A model generated the notes under the pieces. It did no database searches and was not told where the DNA came from. It saw only the letters and a list, made by a program, of their open reading frames with translations. A program made the position numbers and the translations under genes. 14,191 nt of DNA from assembly GCA_002420305.1 (NCBI GenBank), contig DIHT01000137.1, forward strand, positions 12,805 to 26,995, written 5' to 3'. The stretch is from Akkermansiaceae bacterium UBA5689. GTDB lineage: Bacteria; Verrucomicrobiota; Verrucomicrobiia; Verrucomicrobiales; Akkermansiaceae. Within the stretch, counting starts at the first letter, position 1, and each line of letters starts with the position of its first letter. This document shows positions 8,223 through 13,909 of this stretch, in pieces.

Positions 8223-9101
8223 TTACTTCTCTCCCAATGCCCCCACGATGACGCTCACGTTGTGACGGAACATCTCCTCAATAGAGCTTCCCCCATCTGC
8301 AATGAGAGGCTCTCCCACCACGACACCTGCTCCTTCAGCTACCGTCCTGAGAATTTTGGGATTTGAGCGCTGCTCTGGAAAAAGAGCACGGACATTTTCT
8401 TTCCGGATTGCAGATACCACTTCCGCCAGAAACTTGGGAGAGTCGACTCGTTCCCGGTTAAGGCCTTGGACTGCCAGCATCTTCCACCCGTGCTCGTTGC
8501 AGAAATAGCCAAACGCAGCATGAGCGGTAGCCAGAGTGCGGGACTTCACAGGCACCTTTGCCAATTCCGTAGTGGCCCAACGCTGGAGGCTTGCCAACTC
8601 TCTCCTAACCTTAGCGGCCCTCTTCTGGTAGAATGCCGCATTTTGTCCGTCAACTGCGGATAGCTCCTTGCGCACACGGGTGACAGCCCGTCGCCAGCAA
8701 TCGATCGAATGCCACCAGTGAGGATCAATCTCTTCATGAACGTGGGCGTGGCCATCATGATCACAAAGAACCTCGGCCTTCAGAGTGGGCAGGGTCTTGC
8801 CCACCTCTACGACTTTTGCAACGCCAGCCGCATCCCGCAATTTCGGCAAATAAGGCTCCAACCCCTTCCCGCAGGCAAAATACACTTTGGCTCCCTGCGC
8901 CCGTCGAAGCTCCTTCGCACCCGGCTGAAATTGATGAGGATCACCCCCCTCTCCCATCAAATCCACTACCTCGACCCTGTCGCCACCAACCTTCTCGACG
9001 AGGTCCCCAAGAAGGGGATGGAGGACTGCGACCTTGATTTGAGCCCCCCCAAGAGAACTCGTGAGCAGAAGCAGAAGGAATTGGAAGCGAAGGCTCAACA
9101 T
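8223..9101 (-). CDS. Zinc/manganese-type ABC transporter substrate-binding protein
   Basis: A 292-residue periplasmic cluster A-I (ZnuA/TroA/MntC-like) solute-binding protein that would deliver a divalent metal, probably Zn2+, to an ABC permease. Counting from the upstream GTG at 9107, residues 6-22 are a signal peptide core (LRFQFLLLLLTSSLGGAQ). Metal ligands sit in the family positions: H58 in GGDPHQF, H130 in DPHWW, H196 in ATAHAAFGYF, and a carboxylate that could be E245 or D271. A short His/Asp-rich loop, DHDGHAHVH at 116-124, lies just before DPHWW. Such loops are typical of the zinc-specific branch. Both GTG 9107 and ATG 9101 are possible starts. ATG was chosen, and neither has a clear ribosome site. 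No permease or ATPase gene is adjacent, so the partners must be elsewhere. It is divergent from lpxA. Confidence 0.9.
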   Translation of the reverse strand: MLSLRFQFLLLLLTSSLGGAQIKVAVLHPLLGDLVEKVGGDRVEVVDLMGEGGDPHQFQPGAKELRRAQGAKVYFACGKGLEPYLPKLRDAAGVAKVVEVGKTLPTLKAEVLCDHDGHAHVHEEIDPHWWHSIDCWRRAVTRVRKELSAVDGQNAAFYQKRAAKVRRELASLQRWATTELAKVPVKSRTLATAHAAFGYFCNEHGWKMLAVQGLNRERVDSPKFLAEVVSAIRKENVRALFPEQRSNPKILRTVAEGAGVVVGEPLIADGGSSIEEMFRHNVSVIVGALGEK

Positions 9102-9132
9102 ATCCACGAAATGGCCCAGCCCCGCACAAAGC

Positions 9133-9145
9133 GCAAGTAATTTGC
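9133..9145. promoter_or_regulatory. Short dyad GCAA-N5-TTGC in the divergent znuA-like/lpxA gap
   Basis: GCAA at 9133-9136 and TTGC at 9142-9145 flank GTAAT, inside an AT-rich patch between the divergent znuA-like and lpxA genes. It is short and does not clearly match a known Zur or MntR box, so it is only a candidate operator or promoter region. Confidence 0.2.
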
Positions 9146-9253
9146 ATTAATTTCGGAGTCGCAACTTTGGAAATACTGGCCTTTCCTTTGGTAAGACTCG
9201 CCTTCCCACCGCTGGGCATTCACCTGACCTTCTGCATTTCACACCTCGTTACC

Positions 9254-10027
9254 GTGATTCATTCCACCGCAGTCGTCTCCCCCAAGGCCGAAATCGGGAA
9301 TGACGTAGAAATCGGACCGTATTGCGTCGTTGGTGACGAGGTCCAGATCGGCGCTCGGAGCCGCCTTCACTCTCACCTCGTCCTCGAGGGCCCTGTCACC
9401 ATTGGCGAAGACAACGAGTTCTATCCCTTCTCTTCCATTGGGGCGCGGAGCCAGGATCTTAAATACAGCGGGGAGCCTACTTACGCGCAGATCGGTGACC
9501 GTAATACCTTTCGAGAGTTCGTCACGGTTCACCGCGGCACCTCCCCGGAGTCCCCCACCCGTATCGGATCGGATAACAACTTCCTAGCCTACACCCATGT
9601 CGCACACGATGCGATTGTGGGAGATCACTGCATTCTCTCTAATGCCGCCACTCTGGCAGGTCACGTGACTGTTGAGGACCACGTCATTCTCTCCGGGATG
9701 GCCGGTGTCCATCAGTTCTGCCGGGTGGGTGCCCACTCCATGATCGGAGGTTGCACCAAAATCGTACAGGATGTTCCCCCTTTCACCATCGCAGATGGAA
9801 ACCCCGCCCAGATTCGTGGCCTCAACCTGGTCGGACTGCAGCGCCGCGGCTTTGCTCCGGAAGATATCCGGGCACTCAAAACCGCCTATAAGACGCTCTT
9901 TCTTAAGAAAGGACTCAATCTCACCGCTCAGATCGAAACCCTCGATAAGCTGGACTCTACCAGCAACGAAAAGGTCCGGCAGCTCTTAGACTTTCTCCGC
10001 TCTTCCGAGAGAGGAATCGTCCGGTAG
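9254..10027 (+). CDS. lpxA: UDP-N-acetylglucosamine acyltransferase LpxA
   Basis: A 257-residue cytoplasmic enzyme for the first step of lipid A synthesis, the transfer of a 3-hydroxyacyl chain from acyl carrier protein to the 3-hydroxyl of UDP-GlcNAc. The N-terminal two thirds are hexapeptide repeats (left-handed beta helix), seen as repeated I/V-G-x-x motifs such as AEIGND, VEIGPY and VQIGAR. LpxA hallmarks are present: SQDLKYSGEPT at 66-76 with D68 and K70, RGTSPE near 94-99, HVAHD at 115-119 with catalytic H118 (E. coli His125), MAGVHQFCRVGAHSMIGGC at 149-167, and the C-terminal helical domain starting at GLQRRGF. Homologs start near this V/M-I-x-x-A, so GTG 9254 is preferred over a longer frame from TTG 9167. 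No Shine-Dalgarno is visible. The usual lpxD/fabZ/lpxB neighbours are absent. Confidence 0.95.
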   Translation: MIHSTAVVSPKAEIGNDVEIGPYCVVGDEVQIGARSRLHSHLVLEGPVTIGEDNEFYPFSSIGARSQDLKYSGEPTYAQIGDRNTFREFVTVHRGTSPESPTRIGSDNNFLAYTHVAHDAIVGDHCILSNAATLAGHVTVEDHVILSGMAGVHQFCRVGAHSMIGGCTKIVQDVPPFTIADGNPAQIRGLNLVGLQRRGFAPEDIRALKTAYKTLFLKKGLNLTAQIETLDKLDSTSNEKVRQLLDFLRSSERGIVR

Positions 10028-10134
10028 GCATTCGGAAACCCGTGGCCTGTGCCTCGCTCCATCACTTCTTTTCGTAAAGTTCTTTCCATTCTATTGATAT
10101 TTTGGGATAGTTAAGCATAGAGCAACGTTCACCC

Positions 10135-10524
10135 ATGTTGTCCGCCCTGACTTCCCCTACCCGTTCGTCCGTATTGCCGAGGCCCCTGTTAGGAGCTCTT
10201 TTAGGAGCCCTCCTCTTGAGCTCGGTCACTGCTGTATCTCTCCCTGTCTCCCCGGATGGATCGTTCGCTGTTTCTGACACGGTTCCTGAACCAGGCTACT
10301 CTCTGCTAGGAGCCTGTATTGGCTGCGCGCTCCTTCTCCACCGCCGGCGTTCCGTAGATCTGGCAACTGCCCCCCGGGCGAGCCACGAACCACCCCGTGC
10401 ACTCCGGAAGTTCTCGCCGGGCATCACTCGGGCTCCTCTCCGACGAAGAGCAGCGGCTTCCGGCCGACTCATCGACACCTCGGCCACCGGGCGGGCGTCC
10501 CTGCGACCCCTCCGTGCACGTTAA
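10135..10524 (+). CDS. Miniature PEP-CTERM protein, frame runs past the sorting signal
   Basis: A 129-residue frame. Residues about 14-36 look like a signal peptide (RPLLGALLGALLLSS). Only about 15 residues then separate it from a clear PEP-CTERM sorting signal: VPEP at 50-53, a hydrophobic helix at 55-68 (YSLLGACIGCALLL), and HRRR at 69-72. PEP-CTERM proteins are exported and processed by exosortase. The signal is normally the extreme C-terminus, yet here 57 more Arg/Ser/Pro-rich residues follow. A TAG at 10355-10357 lies one base out of frame, right after the RRRS codons, exactly where the sibling protein at 11613-12164 stops. The extra tail is therefore probably a product of a one-base frameshift or sequencing error, and the natural end would be near 10357. 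Function is unknown, and the start at ATG 10135 is uncertain. Confidence 0.55.
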   Translation: MLSALTSPTRSSVLPRPLLGALLGALLLSSVTAVSLPVSPDGSFAVSDTVPEPGYSLLGACIGCALLLHRRRSVDLATAPRASHEPPRALRKFSPGITRAPLRRRAAASGRLIDTSATGRASLRPLRAR

Positions 10525-10531
10525 GGGGAAC
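10371..10531. other. GC-rich block with inverted repeats after the mini PEP-CTERM signal
   Basis: This block is about 70% GC (84 of 120 bases at 10381-10500), well above the AT-richer bases just before the PEP-CTERM gene. It contains an imperfect stem (CCC-bulge-GGCGAG at 10373-10382 with CTCGCC-GGG at 10413-10421), a second stem (GGCCGA 10462-10467 with TCGGCC 10480-10485), and a direct repeat CCGTGCAC at 10395-10402 and 10512-10519. The translated reading is low complexity and does not look like protein. It may be a non-coding structured or dispersed element. Confidence 0.35.
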
Positions 10532-10562
10532 GCCATTCAGACAGCCTGCCGCTGGGGGTGCT

Positions 10563-10585
10563 AAAAAGCTGCTGCAACAGCAAGC
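10563..10585 (-). terminator. Intrinsic terminator of the 240-residue secreted protein gene
   Basis: On the minus strand, TGCTG-TTG-CAGCA (10570-10582) is extended by a GC pair across a one-base bulge and followed by TTTTT (10567-10563). It lies 4 bases past the stop codon at 10590-10592. Confidence 0.6.
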
Positions 10586-10589
10586 AGGT

Positions 10590-11312
10590 CTACCACGCAA
10601 AAACGAGTGGAGGAGTGACAATGCGCACTTTGCCGCCCTCGTTATTCTCGCTCTCCTCGATCGCAGCTACCACCTCATTCTCAAACTCGACCACGATCTT
10701 GCCGGTTTCCTCCTTGGTCGTATGGGAATACTGCCGGAAGACTCGTCCGGTTACCGGGTCACGCACGGCCTGATAGTGATCCTGCTCTTCGTATTCGATG
10801 AACTCCCAGACCCCGGTACGTCCCTTTACGGTTTGCCGCACCTTCGTCTTGGTCGGTTTACCCAGCGAAGCACTCACCTCTTCAATCGACATCCCGATAG
10901 CGACTTCATGCTTCGCTACCAGCTCTCGGATGACCTTCTGGCGCTCATAAACTTTTTTCAGGTTTTCCACGAAATCCTTGTCCTTGGATCCCAAAAACCT
11001 GGGAGACACCCAACCCAGCACCTGCCCGTGCGTCGCCGTTCCTCTCACCTTGTAGGCCTTCTCCGTCATGCCGATAAAGGTCACCTTGCTGTCAGCCTTG
11101 AGAACTCCAAGTTTTCTCCCGCCCTTCTTCGTTGCGAAAATTGTTGCAGGCTTCGCCACCAGGAATTCAATCGCCTTCTCCGTGAACTCCTCCGAGTATA
11201 CGACATCGGGGTCACTATTAAGGAGGGAGGACTTCGCCCGCGGCTCGGCGGCACCAAGAACACTGAGAGAAAGCAGAAAACCGAGAGCGAGGACAGACAA
11301 CATCGTTTTCAT
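10590..11312 (-). CDS. Secreted protein with SH3-like and SmpA/BamE-like segments
   Basis: A 240-residue protein that I cannot assign to a named gene. Residues 1-22 are a signal peptide (MKTM start, hydrophobic core to SVLGAAEP), with no lipobox cysteine. Residues about 50-107 (VAKPATIFATKKGG to GWVSPRFL) have the strand and glycine pattern of a bacterial SH3-like domain, including 'LGWVS' near its end. Residues 115-136 are charged helix. VAIGMSIEEVSASLGKPTKT at 137-156 matches the 'G.s..eV...lG.P' motif of SmpA/BamE-type folds, followed by strand-rich residues to about 222. This combination suggests a periplasmic or envelope role, perhaps binding peptidoglycan or proteins; that is inference. 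Start ATG 11312 fits the signal peptide. A terminator follows directly at 10563-10585. It is convergent with the mini PEP-CTERM gene. Confidence 0.8.
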   Translation of the reverse strand: MKTMLSVLALGFLLSLSVLGAAEPRAKSSLLNSDPDVVYSEEFTEKAIEFLVAKPATIFATKKGGRKLGVLKADSKVTFIGMTEKAYKVRGTATHGQVLGWVSPRFLGSKDKDFVENLKKVYERQKVIRELVAKHEVAIGMSIEEVSASLGKPTKTKVRQTVKGRTGVWEFIEYEEQDHYQAVRDPVTGRVFRQYSHTTKEETGKIVVEFENEVVAAIEESENNEGGKVRIVTPPLVFAW

Positions 11313-11538
11313 GCTGGTATCAGGCTAAACTCAGGACCGCCAAAGAAAAGTCCTTTTCGGTGTGACGCGGGGTCCACGCTGAAAATTCAACTTTGTGTAT
11401 GTCCGTTGAGTCCGGAGCGCACTGGCACCGGAGCGGGGCCGACCCTGGGACCCTTCTCCTCATGGGCTTCACTCCATGTCCTTAATCCACTCGCTGGATG
11501 GCCCGGGCTCTGAAGGTGTTGCAGCGTGTGACGGCCAC
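11313..11538. other. Intergenic stretch without a recognisable gene
   Basis: These 226 bases separate the 240-residue protein gene from the terminator of the PEP-CTERM gene upstream of it on the minus strand. They must hold the minus-strand promoter of the 240-residue gene, but I see no confident -35/-10 pair. They contain short direct repeats (CCGGAGCG at 11412-11419 and 11428-11435; GTGTGACG at 11360-11367 and 11526-11533) and no tRNA. Confidence 0.4.
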
Positions 11539-11571
11539 AAAAAAATCCCGCCTTTATAGACAAGGCGGGAT
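11539..11571 (-). terminator. Strong intrinsic terminator of the 183-residue PEP-CTERM gene
   Basis: A perfect 10-bp stem, ATCCCGCCTT (11545-11554) with AAGGCGGGAT (11562-11571), encloses a 7-base loop. It is followed on the minus strand by a run of seven T (11545-11539). It lies about 40 bases past the stop of the PEP-CTERM gene. A small hairpin GTCCG-AAG-CGGAC sits between them at 11581-11593. Confidence 0.93.
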
Positions 11572-11612
11572 GTAAACAAAGTCCGAAGCGGACGATTTGA
11601 GCTCCTTGTTAC

Positions 11613-12164
11613 CTAGCTGCGGCGCCGGCGGAGAAGAGCAAGACCAGCAACCGCTACCAAACTGAGGCTGGAAGGCTCAGGCACAACATCAAAGGAAGTC
11701 CAGAATGCTCCGGTTTCCCCGACCACAAAGCTTGCGTCGACTCCATTTACCGTGGTGGTCACTGGAGCCCCGGCAGGCCCTTGCGCACCGAACCCGGGGC
11801 TGAAGAACGAATTGTAGTTTCCAGAGGCGATATAATAAGTACCTTCACCGGTTGGTTCAAAGACGATCTGACTCAAAAGCCCTATGGTATCATCATTGCT
11901 GCCAAGCAAATCGCCGGATGCGCTGAAGAGTCCCAACTCTGTGTCACCAAGGGAGTTAAAGGTATTGATATCGATCAGGTCGCCCACCACACCGATGGCC
12001 CCAAACGACGCCGCGGTTTCGGGAGAGCCACCAGAATCTGGACAGGTGACAGTGAGGTCAACTGCACCACCTAAATCGGTAGGGGCGATAAGCGCCCCGT
12101 AAAGAGGCGCTGAGCCCAAACCGATGGCGGCAAGGGCGGCAAGGGAAGAAACTGATGCTTTCAC
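11613..12164 (-). CDS. PEP-CTERM sorting domain protein, DVUA0089/PPC-like
   Basis: A 183-residue exported protein. Residues 1-24 are a signal peptide (MKASVSSLAALAAIGLGSAPLYGA). The middle, DTELGLFSASGDLLGSNDD at 74-92 followed by GTYYIASGNYN at 108-118, has the pattern of pre-peptidase C-terminal-like / DVUA0089-type beta-sandwich proteins. The C-terminus is a classic PEP-CTERM signal: VPEPSS at 161-166, a hydrophobic helix to LALL at 178, then RRRRS and stop. After export, exosortase would remove this tail and the protein would be anchored or released at the outer envelope, often with exopolysaccharide. No exosortase gene is in this window. The start is GTG at 12164, with no Shine-Dalgarno. 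It is divergent from hemL across a 438-base gap and has its own terminator. Confidence 0.88.
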   Translation of the reverse strand: MKASVSSLAALAAIGLGSAPLYGALIAPTDLGGAVDLTVTCPDSGGSPETAASFGAIGVVGDLIDINTFNSLGDTELGLFSASGDLLGSNDDTIGLLSQIVFEPTGEGTYYIASGNYNSFFSPGFGAQGPAGAPVTTTVNGVDASFVVGETGAFWTSFDVVPEPSSLSLVAVAGLALLRRRRS

Positions 12165-12290
12165 GGGGGAGATTTTAGTCTAATCGAGTTCAAATCTGCG
12201 AGGATTTTCTCAAGAAAAGCCCTTTTTTTCCTTCATTTTCCTGGCCTCTCGCGCTGATTCGGAACCTGAGAGAACCCGGATCTGACTCGA

Positions 12291-12387
12291 TTGCGTGGCA
12301 GCCGAAAACAGACAACTCATTTTCTTAAAACGCGTTAACTACTGCTGCGCTACCCTGAGGCCGGCTGTTTTCGCGGACCTCGCGCAA
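12291..12387. other. Candidate structured RNA or leader element
   Basis: A 97-base region can fold into an interrupted long hairpin: TTGCG (12291-12295) with CGCAA (12383-12387), GG (12297-12298) with CC (12378-12379), a perfect 9-bp stem CGAAAACAG (12303-12311) with CTGTTTTCG (12365-12373), and CTCA (12316-12319) with TGAG (12356-12359). No known riboswitch, 6S, SRP or tmRNA signature was recognised. It lies about 215 bases before hemL, and the strand cannot be decided. Confidence 0.3.
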
Positions 12388-12414
12388 GACTTCCTTAAGG
12401 GGGGAAGGACCGTG

Positions 12415-12442
12415 AAATTATTACGGATTTCTTAAATAATTT
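12415..12442. repeat. AT-rich inverted repeat upstream of hemL
   Basis: AAATTATT at 12415-12422 is the exact reverse complement of AATAATTT at 12435-12442, with 12 bases between. It could be a regulator-binding dyad or a promoter-proximal hairpin; no regulator is identified. Confidence 0.35.
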
Positions 12443-12596
12443 TCCAATTCGGGTTCTGCCGCCGGCAAATCAGGACCGAAACCCGGCCCGTAAGAGCCAT
12501 CAGTCCTCGTTTGCGCCTCAATCCCCAAGAGAAGTTACCGAGAAGGACCGTAGGACTTTTAGTCGGCAATTTCTTCCATGGCCGTATAGTCCTGCT

Positions 12597-12600
12597 GGAA
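12597..12600 (+). promoter_or_regulatory. Ribosome binding site of hemL
   Basis: A GGAA-type purine run (within CTGGAAGC) lies just before ATG 12603. It is close to the start codon but supports this start, which also matches the usual N-terminus of the family. Confidence 0.45.
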
Positions 12601-12602
12601 GC

Positions 12603-13880
12603 ATGCAGGGCCAACTCTCCAAAAAGCTATTCAAAGCCGCTAAGGCAGTAATTCCCGGCGGAGTGAACTCCCCCGTCAGGGCCTTCCGTAACGTCGATGG
12701 AGATCCCTTCTTTGTTCGAAGAGCCAAGGGCTGCCGGATAGAGGATGTCGATGGCCGTAGCCTGATTGACTACATCGGAACCTGGGGGCCCGCCATTCTG
12801 GGTCATGCCCCGACCGTTCTGACTAATACCGTGCACGAGGTCGCCAAGAATGGCCTCTCCTTTGGAATCCCCAACCCCTTCGAGGTGGAAATGGCCAAGG
12901 TCGTCTGCGAGTGGGTCCCCTCGGTCGAGAAAGTTCGCATGGTCAACTCAGGAACGGAGGCCACCATGTCCGCGATCCGGCTGGCCCGCGGATTCACGGG
13001 CCGGGACAAGATCATCAAGTTTGAAGGGCACTACCATGGACACGTCGATTCGCTGCTCGTGGCGGCAGGATCAGGCGCTCTCACTCATGGCGAACCGGAT
13101 TCCGCGGGGATTCCCCGATCTCTCGCCGCAGAAACAATCACCCTCCCGTTCAATCTTCCTGAGCGTGTGGAGGAGGTCTTCGCCCAGTGCGGGGAGGAGA
13201 TCGCTGCACTCATCCTCGAACCCTACGCCGCCAACGCGGGTTTTGTCTTTCCCCACCCGGGCTACCTCGCGCTTCTGCGCGAGCTTACCAGCAAACACGG
13301 AGCTCTTCTGATCTTTGATGAGGTCATGACGGGATTCCGTCTTGCGAGGGGCGGCGTGCAGGAACTTTCAGAAATTACTCCAGACCTTTGCGCTCTCGGA
13401 AAGGTGATTGGAGGCGGCCTGCCCGTGGGAGCCTTCGGGGGTCGGGCGGACATTATGGATCACCTTGCCCCGGATGGCCCGGTCTATCAGGCCGGCACCC
13501 TCTCGGGCAACCCAGTGGCCATGGCGGCCGGGCTAGCACAGCTGAAAGAGCTGGAAAAACAAAATGGCTATCAAAGGCTGGAGGAGATCGGGCAGCGCTT
13601 CGAAAATGGTGTGCGGAGTATCATTCGAGAGAAGGGGCTACCTTACCGCTTCAACCGGGCGGGATCTATGTGGTGCCTCTACTTTGGTGACGCCGAGATC
13701 GTGAATGTCGATTCCGTACAGCAGGGGGACTTTGAGGCCTTCCGAAAATTCTTCTGGGCCTGCCTTGAGCGCGGGATCTACCTCGCTCCTAGTCCCTACG
13801 AAACGGGATTCCTGTCTCTCGCACATACCGAGAGCGATATCGATGAGACCCTGGGGGTCTTTGAGGAGTGCCTGGCCTGA
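12603..13880 (+). CDS. hemL: Glutamate-1-semialdehyde 2,1-aminomutase
   Basis: A 425-residue PLP enzyme of the class III aminotransferase fold. It converts glutamate-1-semialdehyde to 5-aminolevulinate, the committed precursor of heme and other tetrapyrroles in the C5 pathway. Motifs seen: IPGGVNSPVRAF at 17-28, NSGTEATMSAIRLARG at 115-130, GHYHGHVD at 142-149, FDEVMTGFR at 238-246 with D239 contacting the PLP ring nitrogen, LGKVIGGGLPVGAFGG at 265-280 with K267 as the Schiff-base lysine (E. coli Lys265), and GPVYQAGTLSGNP at 292-304. The length matches the family. The EPVAGN segment of E. coli HemL reads EPYAAN (206-211) here, a modest variation. It is monocistronic in this window and convergent with thioredoxin, 29 bases away. 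Confidence 0.97.
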   Translation: MQGQLSKKLFKAAKAVIPGGVNSPVRAFRNVDGDPFFVRRAKGCRIEDVDGRSLIDYIGTWGPAILGHAPTVLTNTVHEVAKNGLSFGIPNPFEVEMAKVVCEWVPSVEKVRMVNSGTEATMSAIRLARGFTGRDKIIKFEGHYHGHVDSLLVAAGSGALTHGEPDSAGIPRSLAAETITLPFNLPERVEEVFAQCGEEIAALILEPYAANAGFVFPHPGYLALLRELTSKHGALLIFDEVMTGFRLARGGVQELSEITPDLCALGKVIGGGLPVGAFGGRADIMDHLAPDGPVYQAGTLSGNPVAMAAGLAQLKELEKQNGYQRLEEIGQRFENGVRSIIREKGLPYRFNRAGSMWCLYFGDAEIVNVDSVQQGDFEAFRKFFWACLERGIYLAPSPYETGFLSLAHTESDIDETLGVFEECLA

Positions 13881-13909
13881 ATGAATACCCGCTGGTCTCC
13901 CCCTGGCGC

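Larger units (their letters stand above)
12165..12602. other. 438-base divergent intergenic region upstream of hemL
   Basis: No protein gene is supported here. It must contain the promoters of the PEP-CTERM gene (-) and hemL (+), but no consensus pair stands out. It holds several inverted repeats: CTCTC 12246-12250 with GAGAG 12268-12272, the long stem at 12291-12387, the palindrome AACGCGTT at 12329-12336, and the AT-rich dyad at 12415-12442. It also contains a T-rich patch near 12220-12240. Confidence 0.5.

Noticed and set aside
9167..9253. N-terminal extension of lpxA from TTG 9167
   Set aside because: LpxA homologs begin at the first hexapeptide turn, which matches GTG 9254; the extension has no conserved residues.
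10722..11513. Long plus-strand open frame (263 codons) antisense to the 240-residue secreted protein
   Set aside because: It has no recognisable domain. The minus-strand frame has a signal peptide, domain motifs and a matching terminator, so this is a shadow.
12240..12360. tRNA-like reading on the minus strand (GGTAGCGCAGCAGTAG and, further on, AGGTTCCGAATC)
   Set aside because: The D-arm-like and T-arm-like pieces are in the right order but too far apart, no acceptor stem closes them, and no anticodon arm folds between them.
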